Shown: piece after piece, positions 15,800 to 24,715 of the stretch
How the letters are laid out: each line of letters opens with the position of its first letter
Numbering within the stretch: the stretch's first letter is position 1
Assembly: GCA_958445895.1 (NCBI GenBank)
Contig: CAUCTV010000001.1
Location: forward strand, 1 to 64,000
Length of the DNA: 64,000 nt
Reading direction: 5' to 3'
Origin: an uncultured Collinsella sp.
GTDB taxonomy: Bacteria; Actinomycetota; Coriobacteriia; Coriobacteriales; Coriobacteriaceae
The notes under the pieces: model-generated
Told to the model about the DNA's origin: nothing
The model's database searches: none
What the model saw: only the letters and a program-made list of their open reading frames with translations
Translations under genes and position numbers: made by a program

Positions 15800-16189
15800 T
15801 TAGGCTTCTGTTTTTGGACCCGCTACATCTTCCCGCCTCAGCATCGACCTTAGCTTCTCGAAACTCTCCTCGCTCAGGCAGTGCTCCATGTGACAGCCCT
15901 CTTGCGAGGCAACCTCGGGCGTTACGCCTGCGTCCTCTAGCAGACCTACAAAAAAGCAGTGGCGCTCCCACATTTGACGGGCAACCTCAAGACCGCGTTC
16001 CGTCAGATGCACGTCGCGTTTGCCCATTTCGACATAGCCGTTGCTTTCCAGCGTCGCCATGGCCTTGGAAACGCTCGCCTTGGTTACGCCGAGGTACTCC
16101 GCAACGTCGATCGAGCGCACGGTGCCCTGACGTTCCGACAGAACGTAGATCGATTCGAGATAGTCTTCTCCGGATTCACGCAGGGCCAT
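15800..16189 (-). CDS. DtxR/MntR-family metal-dependent regulator
   Basis: 129 residues. SGEDYLESIYVLSERQG opens the family's helix-turn-helix domain, with VAEYLGVTKASVSKAMATLESNGYV as recognition helix. LTERGLEVARQMWERHCFFVGLL is the dimerisation start with H77, and GCHMEHCLSEESFEKL holds the metal ligands (C99/H100, E102, H103). It lacks the C-terminal SH3-like domain, so it is of the short MntR/IdeR-core type. It probably represses metal uptake or controls efflux genes in response to Mn or Fe. It stands alone, convergent with the zinc-pump operon; the exporter at 8633-9721 is a possible target (inference). Confidence 0.88.
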   Translation of the reverse strand: MALRESGEDYLESIYVLSERQGTVRSIDVAEYLGVTKASVSKAMATLESNGYVEMGKRDVHLTERGLEVARQMWERHCFFVGLLEDAGVTPEVASQEGCHMEHCLSEESFEKLRSMLRREDVAGPKTEA

Positions 16190-16360
16190 GGGCCGCCTTT
16201 CGCGATGGCTTCTAGTTAGCCTTTGGATACTTTTGCTTGATTTACTTTACCGCAAAAGTTGCCTATGTCTTACTACGTTGTCTAAAAAGTTAACCGTGTT
16301 TCACAAAACGCACGGGACGAAAACAAAGCGGGGACACGCCCCGCAAGGAGTGCCCCCGAC

Positions 16361-16395
16361 TGCCGGCGCAAAAGGAACGTCCCCAAGTGCCGAAT
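16361..16395. repeat. Dispersed repeat (AAGGAACGTCCCC family), copy 1
   Basis: TGCCGGCGCAAAAGGAACGT followed by CCCCAAGTGCC. It recurs almost identically at 32672-32702. Lies at the 3' side of the Cof-type phosphatase gene. Confidence 0.7.
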
Positions 16396-16401
16396 CCGTA
16401 G

Positions 16402-17172
16402 CTATAGCAGGCCAAAGTGCTCGGCGGCGTTGTAGATGCCGTCGTCGTCTACGGCGGTCGTCACGTAGGTCGCCGCGGCCTTCACGGTATCCTGCGCGTT
16501 GCCCATGGCCACACTTGTGCCCACGGCCGAGAACATCGACAGGTCGTTCTCGCCGTCGCCAAAGGCGATCGCCTCGCTCGCGTCGACACCCAGGCGCTCC
16601 AGCGTCGCCGCCACGCCCAAGTCCTTGCCGCCGTTAGCGGGAATAATGTCGCAGAACAGGTCGCACCAGCGCGTAGTGAGCGAATGCGACACCGCATCGG
16701 TCACGATATGCTCGTCGGCAGGATCCACAAAGGCGCAAAACTGGTAGACCGGCGCTTCAAAGGCGTGCTCAAACGGCTCCTCGTGGTAGACGATCCCCGC
16801 GTTGTTGCCGGCCGTCACCACGCGCTCGGACAGGCGGTTCACAAACGAGTTCTCGCCCTGCATGCACAGCGAGTCGTAGCGCCCCTCGGCCACCTGGTCC
16901 ACAATCACCGCAACGTCGTCCGAATCGATCGGGCAGCTACGGTAAACGCCCTCGGCATCAAAACAGTGCTGGCCCGAAAGCGTAATGTACGCATCCCAAC
17001 CAAGATCGAACAGCCAATCGGGCATCTGGTAGGTCGGGCGACCCGTGGCAATGACGCACGCAATCCCCTGCTCGTGAAAGCTGTCGAGCACCTGCTGCGC
17101 CGACGCCGGAATCCGGTGCGTCTCAAAGCTCAGCAGCGTGCCGTCGATATCAAAAAACGCGGCCTTGATCAT
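16402..17172 (-). CDS. Cof-type HAD-superfamily phosphatase
   Basis: 256 residues. FFDIDGTLLSF holds the nucleophile and acid/base aspartates (D8, D10), CVIATGRP is motif II, GGKDLG carries the motif III Lys, and AFGDGENDLSMF is motif IV. The mid-domain insertion is the C2B cap of Cof-type enzymes, which dephosphorylate sugar phosphates, flavin or PLP-like compounds. The C-terminus DDGIYNAAEHFGLL is typical. It is the second gene after the ABC-F protein, six bases apart, so probably co-transcribed. Confidence 0.88.
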   Translation of the reverse strand: MIKAAFFDIDGTLLSFETHRIPASAQQVLDSFHEQGIACVIATGRPTYQMPDWLFDLGWDAYITLSGQHCFDAEGVYRSCPIDSDDVAVIVDQVAEGRYDSLCMQGENSFVNRLSERVVTAGNNAGIVYHEEPFEHAFEAPVYQFCAFVDPADEHIVTDAVSHSLTTRWCDLFCDIIPANGGKDLGVAATLERLGVDASEAIAFGDGENDLSMFSAVGTSVAMGNAQDTVKAAATYVTTAVDDDGIYNAAEHFGLL

Positions 17173-17178
17173 CCTCGC

Positions 17179-19038
17179 CTACTCCTCGCCCTCGAGCTTT
17201 TCACTCGCCTCGAGCCACGCCATCTCCAGCTCGTCCATGGCGGCGTGGGCCTCGTCGATCTTTGCCTGTTGCTCGCCCAGCGCCGTGTAGTTGGTGGGAT
17301 CGACCTGGGCCATGGCGGCCTCGGCCTCCTCCACGCGAGCGCGCTGCGTTTCCATCTTGCGCTCGAGCGAGCTCACCTCACGACGGAGCTTTTGGCGCTC
17401 GGCATTGGAAAGGCCGTTGGGCTGACCGCTCGACTTGGGCTTTTCGGCCGCAGCCGCCGCGGCACCGGTGTCGAACGTACCGGTCTTGGCGCTCGGTGCA
17501 CCCACGGGCTCGCCCTCGGCGGTGGCGTTGCACAGGCGCAGGTACTGGTCGACGCCGCCGGGCATATGCGTCAGGTGACCGTCGAGCAGCGCCCACTGCT
17601 GGTCGGTCACGCGCTCCATCAAAAAGCGGTCGTGCGTCACCAGAATCAGCGTGCCGGGCCAGCCGTCCAGCAAGTCCTCGACAATCGCCAGCATGTCGGT
17701 ATCCAGGTCGTTGCCGGGCTCGTCCAGGATGAGCACGTTGGGCTCGTCCAGGATCGTCAGCAGCAGCGACAGGCGACGGCGCTGGCCGCCCGAAAGATCG
17801 CCGATGCGGCTCCAGAGCTGCTGCGTCGTAAAGCCCAGACGCTCGCAGAGCTTCTCGGGTGAAGTCTCCTTGCCGTCAATGACGTAGTACTTCTTATAGT
17901 GGCTGAGCACCTCGCGGATCGTGTCGCCCATGTAGGGTTCGAGCTCCTCGAGCTGCTGCGACAGCACGCCAAAGCGCACCGTCTGGCCGATCTTCACGCG
18001 GCCGCGCAGGGGCGCGATCTTGCCCTGGATCACGTCGAGCAAAGTCGACTTGCCGGCGCCGTTCTCGCCCAAAAGACCATAGCGGTCGCCCGCACCAATG
18101 AGCCAGGTCACGTCGTTGAGCACCTGCTTGGGCGCGCCATCGGTATCCGCATAGCCGGCGTCCACGTCGACCACATCGATAACCTGCTTGCCCAGGCGGC
18201 TCACGGCCAGGCGCTTGAGCTCCAGCTCGTCACGCACGGGCGGCACGTCGGCGATCAGCTCGCGAGCGGCATCCACGCGAAACTTGGGCTTGGTGGAGCG
18301 CGCCTGGGCACCGCGGCTCAGCCACGCGAGCTCCTTACGTGCCATGTTGCGACGGCGCTCCTCGGTAACCGCGGCCATGCGGTCGCGTTCCACGCGCTGC
18401 AGGATATATGCCGAATAGCCGCCCTCGAAGGGATCGACCTGGCCGTCGTGAACCTCCCACATGCTGGTGCAGACCTCGTCCAAGAACCAGCGATCGTGCG
18501 TGACCACGAGCATCGCGCCCTGACCGCGCTGCCAGCGGGCCTTTAAGTGACGCGCAAGCCAGTTGATGGTGCGCATGTCCAGATGGTTGGTGGGCTCATC
18601 GAGCATGAGCACGTCATAGTCGCCGATCAGCAGGCGCGCGAGGTCCACGCGGCGGCGCTGACCGCCCGAGAGCTCGCCTACCATGCCCTCCCAGGGCACA
18701 TCGCTAATGAGGCCGGCGAGGATCTGGCGCGTACGGGGGCTCGACGCCCACTCGTACTCGGGGGCGTCACCCACAACGGCATGATGCACGGTATCGGTAT
18801 CGACAAGCTGGTCCTTTTGGCCGAGTAGACCGATCGTGATGCCGCGGCGGTGCGTCACGCGTCCGTCATCGGGCTCCAGCGTGCCGGCGAGCACGCTCAG
18901 CAGCGTCGACTTGCCGTCGCCGTTTTTACCGACAATACCAATGCGGTCGCCCTCGCCCACGCCGAGCGTCACGCTATCGAAAATATGCTTGGTGGGAAAC
19001 TCTAGGCTGACGGAATCGCATCCCAAAAGAATCGCCAT
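17179..19038 (-). CDS. ABC-F family ATP-binding protein (ribosome-associated)
   Basis: 619 residues from the ATG at 19038, with AAGGAG upstream. Two ABC domains in one chain and no membrane segment: Walker A GKNGDGKST and GENGAGKST, signatures LSGGQRRRVDLARLL and LSGGQRRRLSLLLTIL, Walker B MLDEPTNHLD and ILDEPGNDLD. The linker between them is long and basic. A C-terminal coiled coil (RQKLRREVSSLERKMETQRARVEEAEAA, from about residue 540) resembles Uup. ABC-F proteins act on ribosomes as translation factors or target-protection proteins; a housekeeping role is more likely here than antibiotic resistance because no resistance context is visible. Confidence 0.88.
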   Translation of the reverse strand: MAILLGCDSVSLEFPTKHIFDSVTLGVGEGDRIGIVGKNGDGKSTLLSVLAGTLEPDDGRVTHRRGITIGLLGQKDQLVDTDTVHHAVVGDAPEYEWASSPRTRQILAGLISDVPWEGMVGELSGGQRRRVDLARLLIGDYDVLMLDEPTNHLDMRTINWLARHLKARWQRGQGAMLVVTHDRWFLDEVCTSMWEVHDGQVDPFEGGYSAYILQRVERDRMAAVTEERRRNMARKELAWLSRGAQARSTKPKFRVDAARELIADVPPVRDELELKRLAVSRLGKQVIDVVDVDAGYADTDGAPKQVLNDVTWLIGAGDRYGLLGENGAGKSTLLDVIQGKIAPLRGRVKIGQTVRFGVLSQQLEELEPYMGDTIREVLSHYKKYYVIDGKETSPEKLCERLGFTTQQLWSRIGDLSGGQRRRLSLLLTILDEPNVLILDEPGNDLDTDMLAIVEDLLDGWPGTLILVTHDRFLMERVTDQQWALLDGHLTHMPGGVDQYLRLCNATAEGEPVGAPSAKTGTFDTGAAAAAAEKPKSSGQPNGLSNAERQKLRREVSSLERKMETQRARVEEAEAAMAQVDPTNYTALGEQQAKIDEAHAAMDELEMAWLEASEKLEGEE

Positions 19039-19085
19039 ATGCCCTGCTCCTTCGTAGAAATTCAACGTTCTCCATGATAGCGAAA

Positions 19086-19120
19086 ACCACCACAAAGGGG
19101 ACGGGCGCCTTCGTGATGGT
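19086..19120. repeat. Dispersed palindromic repeat (CCACAAAGG family), copy 2
   Basis: ACCACCACAAAGG at 19086-19098 and CCTTCGTGATGGT at 19108-19120, with a GGACGGGCG core. It has the same 35-bp length as copy 1 at 6468-6502; the right arm has two mismatches. Confidence 0.7.
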
Positions 19121-19147
19121 TTTGGGCAAGCGCACCAGCACACGACA

Positions 19148-19190
19148 CAAAAAGGCGGGCCATCTCCCGCAAGAGATGACCCGCCTCTCC
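19148..19190 (-). terminator. Terminator of the pst operon
   Basis: On the minus strand AGGCGGGTCATCTC pairs with GAGATGGCCCGCCT and is followed by TTTTTGTG. It lies about 55 bases after the pstB stop. Confidence 0.85.
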
Positions 19191-19241
19191 AATCAGTCCC
19201 GCGGCAACCGTGGCCGCCGCGGGCCTCAAGCATGTCCCGGA

Positions 19242-20117
19242 CTAGGAGAACATGCCGGTGAGGTAATCATTCAGCCGCTTATCCTTGGGCCGTTGGAAAA
19301 TCTCGTCGGTCTCGTCGTACTCGACCATATCGCCCATGTAGAAAAACGCCGTGCGGTTGGACACGCGCGACGCCTGCTCCATGTTGTGCGTCACGATGAC
19401 GATGGCGCGGTCGGCCACGATCGACGACATGAGGTCCTCGATCGCCAGCGTCGAGATGGGGTCGAGCGCCGAGCAGGGCTCGTCAAACAGGATTACGTCG
19501 GGGTTGAGCGCCAGCGTGCGCGCAATGCACAGACGCTGCTGCTGACCGCCCGAAAGCGCGTAGGCGCTCTTGTCGAGCTTGTCTTTGACCTCGTCCCACA
19601 GCGCGGCGCCACGCAAGCTCTCCTCGACCATGCGGTCGAGCTCGTCACGGTCGGTGATGCCGTGGCGCTTGGGCGCAAAGGTGATGTTGTCGCGAATGGA
19701 CTTGCGGAAGGGGTTTGGCTGCTGGAACACCATGCCGATGGAGCGACGCAGCTCGTACGTGTTCTCGGTCTTGGTGTTCACGTTGCGCCCGCGGTAGTTG
19801 ATCTCGCCCTCCACGCGACAGCGGCGAATCTCGCGATTCATCAGGTTGAGGCTACGCAAGAAGGTCGACTTGCCGCAGCCCGAAGGCCCGATGAGCGCCG
19901 TGATCTCACCCTTGTGGAAGTCGAGCGACGTATTGTGCAGCGCATGGTGGTCGCCATAGTACACGTTGACGTCCTTGGCGGAGAGCACGACCTCGTCGCT
20001 CACGGCCTTGCCGCTCACGCGCACGCGCCTCTCGCTCTCCCCCACGCTCGACAGAAAGTCCTGGGGGGTGTCGGACGTGGCCGCCTCGGTTGCGGGCGTT
20101 GCATTCATATCGCTCAT
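19242..20117 (-). CDS. pstB: Phosphate ABC transporter, ATP-binding protein
   Basis: 291 residues. Walker A GPSGCGKST, signature LSGGQQQRLCIARTLA and Walker B DVILFDEPCSALDP, followed by the H-loop IVTHNM. LNRHIRRC-like text (LNLMNREIRRCRVEG) and NPFRKSIRDNI are typical of PstB. The N-terminus carries about 40 extra polar residues before VLSAKDVNVYYGD. It energises phosphate import from the cytoplasmic face. The gene overlaps pstA by four bases, and a terminator follows it. Confidence 0.96.
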   Translation of the reverse strand: MSDMNATPATEAATSDTPQDFLSSVGESERRVRVSGKAVSDEVVLSAKDVNVYYGDHHALHNTSLDFHKGEITALIGPSGCGKSTFLRSLNLMNREIRRCRVEGEINYRGRNVNTKTENTYELRRSIGMVFQQPNPFRKSIRDNITFAPKRHGITDRDELDRMVEESLRGAALWDEVKDKLDKSAYALSGGQQQRLCIARTLALNPDVILFDEPCSALDPISTLAIEDLMSSIVADRAIVIVTHNMEQASRVSNRTAFFYMGDMVEYDETDEIFQRPKDKRLNDYLTGMFS

Positions 20118-21040
20118 TCGGCCGTCATCTTCCTTGCCAGTTGCTTGCCCACGATACGGGCGACTACGTTAAACAGCAGCACGCAAATCATCAGCAGTGC
20201 CGCGGTGCCCCAGACGATCTGCTGGGCCTCGGGGCTGCCCTCGCCATAGATCTTGTAGATGTGCACGGCCAGCGACTCGCCGGGACGGAACACGTTCCAG
20301 GCGCAGGTGGGGCTCGACAGGTTAAAGCTCAAGAAGTTGAGGCGGACCGGCGAGCTCATGCCCGAGGTAAAGAGCAGCGCTGCGGCCTCGCCAAACACGC
20401 GGCCGGCCGAAAGCACGATACCGGTCACGATGGCGGGCATGGCCTCGGGAATCAGGATGTGCAGCGTGGCCTCCCAGCGAGTGAGGCCCATGGCCAGGCA
20501 CGCATCGCGCTGGGCCTGCGGCACGTCCTCGAGCGCCTGCTGGATCACGCGCACCAGGATGGGGATGTTGAACATGGTGAGCGCGACGGCGCCGGAGATG
20601 ATGGAGTACTTCCAGCCCAGCTGCACCGAGAACACCAGAAAGCCGAACATGCCGACGACGATGGAAGGCAGCGAAGACAGCGTCTCGATGGCGGTGGAGG
20701 CGATGTCGCGGATGGGTCCATCGGGCGCGTACTCAACCAAAAAGACTGCGCCGCCCAGACTGATGGGCACCGAGATACCTAAGGTGATCAGCAGCAGATA
20801 GAACGAGTCGAACAGCTGGTAGAGCACGCCGCCCTGGGTTCCGTTGGCACGCGCGGGCTGCGTGAGGAAGCCCGGCTGGAACAGCGTCGAGATGCCCTCG
20901 AACAGGATGTAGGCCACCATGGAGACGACGATGAGTATGACGATGGCGACGATCGCCGTCAGCACGCCCGTGGCGATGCGGTCCTGTTTTTGGACGCGTC
21001 CGAGCCTTACCTCGTCGATATGAATGCGCGTGCTAGCCAC
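20114..21040 (-). CDS. pstA: Phosphate ABC transporter permease
   Basis: 308 residues, GTG start at 21040 inside the end of pstC (8-base overlap). About six transmembrane helices, the first at TGVLTAIVAIVILIVVSMVAYILF. The permease signature region reads EALEDVPQAQRDACLAMGLTRWEATLHILIPEAMPAIVTG, the EAA loop that contacts PstB. The N-terminal IHIDEVRLGRVQKQDRI is cytoplasmic. With PstC it forms the phosphate channel. Confidence 0.95.
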   Translation of the reverse strand: MASTRIHIDEVRLGRVQKQDRIATGVLTAIVAIVILIVVSMVAYILFEGISTLFQPGFLTQPARANGTQGGVLYQLFDSFYLLLITLGISVPISLGGAVFLVEYAPDGPIRDIASTAIETLSSLPSIVVGMFGFLVFSVQLGWKYSIISGAVALTMFNIPILVRVIQQALEDVPQAQRDACLAMGLTRWEATLHILIPEAMPAIVTGIVLSAGRVFGEAAALLFTSGMSSPVRLNFLSFNLSSPTCAWNVFRPGESLAVHIYKIYGEGSPEAQQIVWGTAALLMICVLLFNVVARIVGKQLARKMTAE

Positions 21041-21941
21041 GAGCCTTCGCCCCCTTGCGGCCGATAAGGTGGATGATCAAGATGAAGATGAGGCTCATGC
21101 CCATCAGCAGCAGACCGAGCGCCCACAGAACATCGTCTTGGGCCGAGCCCTCGGCATAGACCGCCATGGACGTGGTGAGCGTGGTGGTAATGGTCGAGGC
21201 AGGCGACAGCAGCGACGTCGGCATGGCCTCGATGCCGCCGATAACCATGCGCACGGCGAGCGTTTCGCCAAAGGCGCGGGTCATGCCAAGGATGACCGCG
21301 GTCATGAGCGACGGCATGGCGGACTTGAGCACCACGTGCCAGATGGTCTGCCAGCGGGTGTAGCCCAGCGCGAGCGAGCCCTGACGGTAGCTGTCGGGCA
21401 CAGCGCGCAGGCCATCGACCGAAAGCGTGGTCATCGTCGGCAGAATCATGACTGCCAGCACGATAGCGCCGGGCAAGATACCCAGACCCGTGCTCACGTG
21501 GAAAACGCTCTTCATAAGACCGACGACCACGTGAAAGCCAATCAGGCCAAAGACGACCGAGGGAATGCCGGTCAAAAGCTCAATAAGCGGCTGAAAGACC
21601 TTGGAGCCAAACTTAGGCTGGATCTCGACCGCAAAGATGGCAGAGCCGATGGCGATGGGCAGCGCGATGAGCGTGGAGAGCACCATGACCGCAAACGAGG
21701 TGACGATCAGGGGCAGGGCGCCGGTGTAGGGCAGGCCGTTTTCAGCTGTGTTGGCCAGATCCCACTTGGTGCCGGCGAAGAACTCTACGACCGAGACGCC
21801 GTCCTTGAGAAAAGCCGAGAGGCCCTTTTGGGCGACCATAAAGATGAGCGCGGCAACGACAAGCGTCACGAGCGCTACGCACGCACCCGTGACGCCCAGG
21901 CCCACGTTCTCAAGCTCGCGCTTTGGCAGCTGTTTTGCCAT
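21033..21941 (-). CDS. pstC: Phosphate ABC transporter permease
   Basis: 302 residues. Six transmembrane helices, the first at VALVTLVVAALIFMV. DSYRQGSLALGYTRWQTIWHVVLKSAMPSLMTA is the EAA loop, and GTKWDL near residue 60 is a PstC hallmark. It lies 25 bases downstream of pstS and overlaps pstA. Confidence 0.95.
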   Translation of the reverse strand: MAKQLPKRELENVGLGVTGACVALVTLVVAALIFMVAQKGLSAFLKDGVSVVEFFAGTKWDLANTAENGLPYTGALPLIVTSFAVMVLSTLIALPIAIGSAIFAVEIQPKFGSKVFQPLIELLTGIPSVVFGLIGFHVVVGLMKSVFHVSTGLGILPGAIVLAVMILPTMTTLSVDGLRAVPDSYRQGSLALGYTRWQTIWHVVLKSAMPSLMTAVILGMTRAFGETLAVRMVIGGIEAMPTSLLSPASTITTTLTTSMAVYAEGSAQDDVLWALGLLLMGMSLIFILIIHLIGRKGAKARG

Positions 21942-21966
21942 TGCAAACCTTTCCGGGGGCGATTAC

Positions 21967-22905
21967 TTATTTAGCGGAGACCTTGCCACTGGCGTCCTTG
22001 ACGACTTTCATGGCAGAAACGGGAATAAAGCCCTGCTCCTCGACGAGCTTGCCCTGGACATCGTCGGAAAGCATGAACTCCAGGAAGGCCTTGGTGGCCT
22101 CGTCGGCGTCCTTAGCACAGTACATGTGCTCGGTCGCCCAGATCTTGAAGGAGTCGTCGGTGACGTTTGTGCTCTTGGGCTCGACGCCCTCGACCATGAT
22201 GGCGTTGAACTTGGAGTCATCGAAGTGCGAGAAGTCAAGGTAGGAGATGGCGTTGTCGGTGCTGCCCATCTGAGTCTGGACATCGCCGGACTTGTCGAGC
22301 TCGGCGTCGCCCTTAAAGTCGACGGCCTCGTCGCCAAAGACGGCGGCCTCGAAGGTGGCGCGGGTGCCGGAGCCGGCCTTGCGGTTGAGAACGACGATCT
22401 TGGCGTCGTCGCCGCCGACCTCCTTCCAGTTGGTGATCTGGCCGGAGAAGATGCCCTTGAGCTGCTCGAGGGTCAGGTCGTCGACTGTCACGTTCTTGGA
22501 GACGACGGGGCCCATGCCCACGACGGCGACCTCGTGATCGACGAGGTTCTTGACCTGATCGGCCTCGAGCTTGGTCTCGGCGAAGACATCGGAATTACCG
22601 ATGGTGACGGTGCCGGCGGCGACAGCGGTCAGGCCCTTGCCCGAACCGTTGCCCGAACCGGAGACGGAGACGTCGGGGTTGGCATCCATAAACTTCTCGG
22701 CAGCAGCCTCGACGAGAGCCTGGAACGAGGAGGCGCCGTCGTAGGTTACCTCGCCCGAGACGGACTCGGCAGCAGCGGCGCTACCCTTGTCGGCGGCGTC
22801 GGTTGCGCCTGCGCCGCCGCAACCAACGAGACCGAGACCGACGATGCTGGCAAGACCACCAGCGAGGCCGAGGAACTGACGACGAGAATAAGCCTGATCG
22901 AGCAT
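21967..22905 (-). CDS. pstS: Phosphate-binding lipoprotein
   Basis: 312 residues from the ATG at 22905, with AAAGGA before it. The N-terminus SRRQFLGLAGGLASIVGLGLVGC combines a twin-arginine motif with a lipobox (LVGC), so the protein is probably exported folded by Tat and then lipidated. The mature part begins after a Gly/Ala/Ser linker. Phosphate-site blocks follow: DGASSFQALVEAAA, SGSGNGSGKGLTAV, IGNSDVF and RKAGSGTRATFE, as in PstS. It captures phosphate outside the cell and passes it to PstCA. First gene of the operon; a possible PHO-type box lies at 23048-23069. Confidence 0.94.
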   Translation of the reverse strand: MLDQAYSRRQFLGLAGGLASIVGLGLVGCGGAGATDAADKGSAAAAESVSGEVTYDGASSFQALVEAAAEKFMDANPDVSVSGSGNGSGKGLTAVAAGTVTIGNSDVFAETKLEADQVKNLVDHEVAVVGMGPVVSKNVTVDDLTLEQLKGIFSGQITNWKEVGGDDAKIVVLNRKAGSGTRATFEAAVFGDEAVDFKGDAELDKSGDVQTQMGSTDNAISYLDFSHFDDSKFNAIMVEGVEPKSTNVTDDSFKIWATEHMYCAKDADEATKAFLEFMLSDDVQGKLVEEQGFIPVSAMKVVKDASGKVSAK

Positions 22906-23047
22906 GATCTTCCTTTCATACAAGCGACTCGCGGGCACCCTGCCCGCTTTGCTGTTTGGAAAGATACGGTCTCGATCGGGCAGCGCCCGCGTCAGCTGCG
23001 CTTTATTACGGGCATCTGATAGACCCTTACCGCAAGCGCGGCTCGGC

Positions 23048-23069
23048 TTTACAAACGAATAACAAACCC
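23048..23069 (-). promoter_or_regulatory. Candidate PHO-box-like direct repeat upstream of pstS
   Basis: ACAAAC occurs at 23051-23056 and 23062-23067, that is with an 11-bp period (GTTTGT on the pstS strand). PhoB/PhoP boxes are built from 11-bp direct repeats. No pho regulator gene is in the window, so this is inference. Confidence 0.35.
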
Positions 23070-23108
23070 GCCACCAAGCATGACCCGCCTTTTACACCAA
23101 TAAAAACA

Positions 23109-23177
23109 AAGTTGCGGTGAAATAGTTCCTGCTTGGCCATCAAATGGCCCATTCTAGGAACTATTCCACCGCAACTT
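23109..23177. repeat. Dispersed palindromic repeat (GTTGCGGTG family), copy 1
   Basis: Arms AAGTTGCGGTGAAATAGTTC at 23109 and its near complement ending at 23177 enclose a small inner hairpin TTGGCCAT/ATGGCCCA. T- and A-runs flank it, so it may terminate the dipeptidase gene. A shorter relative lies at 26411-26477. Confidence 0.75.
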
Positions 23178-23224
23178 AAAAAGCCCGGACGAAAGGGGTG
23201 CTAAGTTGTTAAAACGCCGCAGCC

Positions 23225-24661
23225 TTAAAGCTCAAGCTCGTTCAAACGTAAGATCGCCACGATATAAATCTTGAGCGCCTGCTTGAGCTGTTCCTCGTTG
23301 GCGCACTCGTTGGGACCGTGCATCTGGCCGCCCCACTCGGGCAGCTCCAGGCCGGTCTCCTCGGGGCCAAACGAGACGGCGCGGGCAAAGTTGCGCGCGT
23401 ACGTGCCGCCGCCCATGGCAAAGGGCTCAGCATGCTTGCCCGTAAACTCGTTATAGGTATCAATAAGCGCCTTCACGGCCGGATCGTCGGCAGAGACCGA
23501 GAACGGCACCTTCGCACGACCCACACGGCACGTCACGCCAAAACGGCCCACGAGCGGATCGAGCTGCTCGCGGATGGTATCGGCACTCGTGCTGTCGGGG
23601 AAGCGCACGTCGATGACCTGCTCAATATGGCCATCCGCCACGCGGATGACGCCAGCGTTGCAGGTAAGCGGGCCAAACGCCGGACTCGTCGCATCGATAC
23701 CCAGGCCGCGACCATAGGCGTCCGCATGCACAAAGGCCAGGAACTTGACGAACTCGTGCTCGGCAGGCGTCAGCAGGCGCTCGTCGCGTGCACCAAACGC
23801 GTCCTCGGCCTCGCGCAGATACGCCACGATCAGCCCGACGGCGTTGATCGTTCCCTCTGGCATCGAGGCATGACCGCCAATGCCGTGGGCGAAAATCTGC
23901 GCATGCCCGTTATCGAGCGCCGTGATCTCCAGGCGGTCGCCGTTCTCGACCGGCGCCGGCAGCTCATCGGCGGCAATCGCAAGCTCGCAGATAGACTGCG
24001 ACGGAATGGCGTTGCTCGCCTCGGCACCGCTCCAGGACACAATGCGCCCGCCGTCGATCTTGGAGCTCACAAATGTCGCCCCAAACTGGCCCTTCTCGGC
24101 ATTACAGACCGGGAACTCGGCATCGGGCGTAAACAGAAAGTCGGGGTTCGCGTGGTTCTCCAGATAATGGTGAACGTCGGACATGCCCACTTCCTCATCG
24201 CAGCCCAGCAGTGCGCGGAAGGTGTAGCGCGGAACAATGCCGTGCTTGAGCAGATAGGCGCCGGCGTAGAGCGACAGCACCGCCGGACCCTTGTCGTCGA
24301 TAACGCCGCGGCCGAGCAGCCAGCCCTCGCGACGCTCCATCGCAAACGGGTCGGTGTTCCAGCCCGGGCCGGCGGGCACCACGTCCACGTGGCAGATGGT
24401 CGCGAGCTGCTTGTCGCCGCGGCCAGGAATATCGGCAATGCCCACATAGCCCTCGTCGTCGCTCGTCTGATAGCCGAGCTTCTGCGCGATGCCGAGCGCA
24501 CAGTCGAGCGCGTCACGGACCGGGCGGCCAAACGGCGCGCCGGGCTCTGCATCGGCAGAAACTGCCACGGACGGATAGCTCACCAGCTGCTCGATATCGG
24601 CGACGACATCTTCCCAGACCTCGTCGACATACTCGGCGACGCTCTGCTCCACCTGATTCAT
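23225..24661 (-). CDS. M20-family dipeptidase (PepV/Sapep-like)
   Basis: 478 residues from the ATG at 24661, with AAGGAGG upstream. Metal ligands: CHVDVVPAGPGW (His and Asp), GRGVIDDKGP (bridging Asp), CDEEVGMSD (catalytic Glu pair), DAEFP and the late MHGPNE. GGTYARNF is the PepV-like substrate contact. The length and the GPGW block fit the PepV/Sapep group of Zn or Mn dipeptidases rather than ArgE/DapE. It acts in the cytoplasm on dipeptides or related amides. A HAD phosphatase gene lies 54 bases upstream and may share its transcript. Confidence 0.88.
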   Translation of the reverse strand: MNQVEQSVAEYVDEVWEDVVADIEQLVSYPSVAVSADAEPGAPFGRPVRDALDCALGIAQKLGYQTSDDEGYVGIADIPGRGDKQLATICHVDVVPAGPGWNTDPFAMERREGWLLGRGVIDDKGPAVLSLYAGAYLLKHGIVPRYTFRALLGCDEEVGMSDVHHYLENHANPDFLFTPDAEFPVCNAEKGQFGATFVSSKIDGGRIVSWSGAEASNAIPSQSICELAIAADELPAPVENGDRLEITALDNGHAQIFAHGIGGHASMPEGTINAVGLIVAYLREAEDAFGARDERLLTPAEHEFVKFLAFVHADAYGRGLGIDATSPAFGPLTCNAGVIRVADGHIEQVIDVRFPDSTSADTIREQLDPLVGRFGVTCRVGRAKVPFSVSADDPAVKALIDTYNEFTGKHAEPFAMGGGTYARNFARAVSFGPEETGLELPEWGGQMHGPNECANEEQLKQALKIYIVAILRLNELEL

Positions 24662-24715
24662 GGACGACCTCCTTACCAATGAGCGGCGAGCGCGCTCGCC
24701 CCTCACATTACGTCA

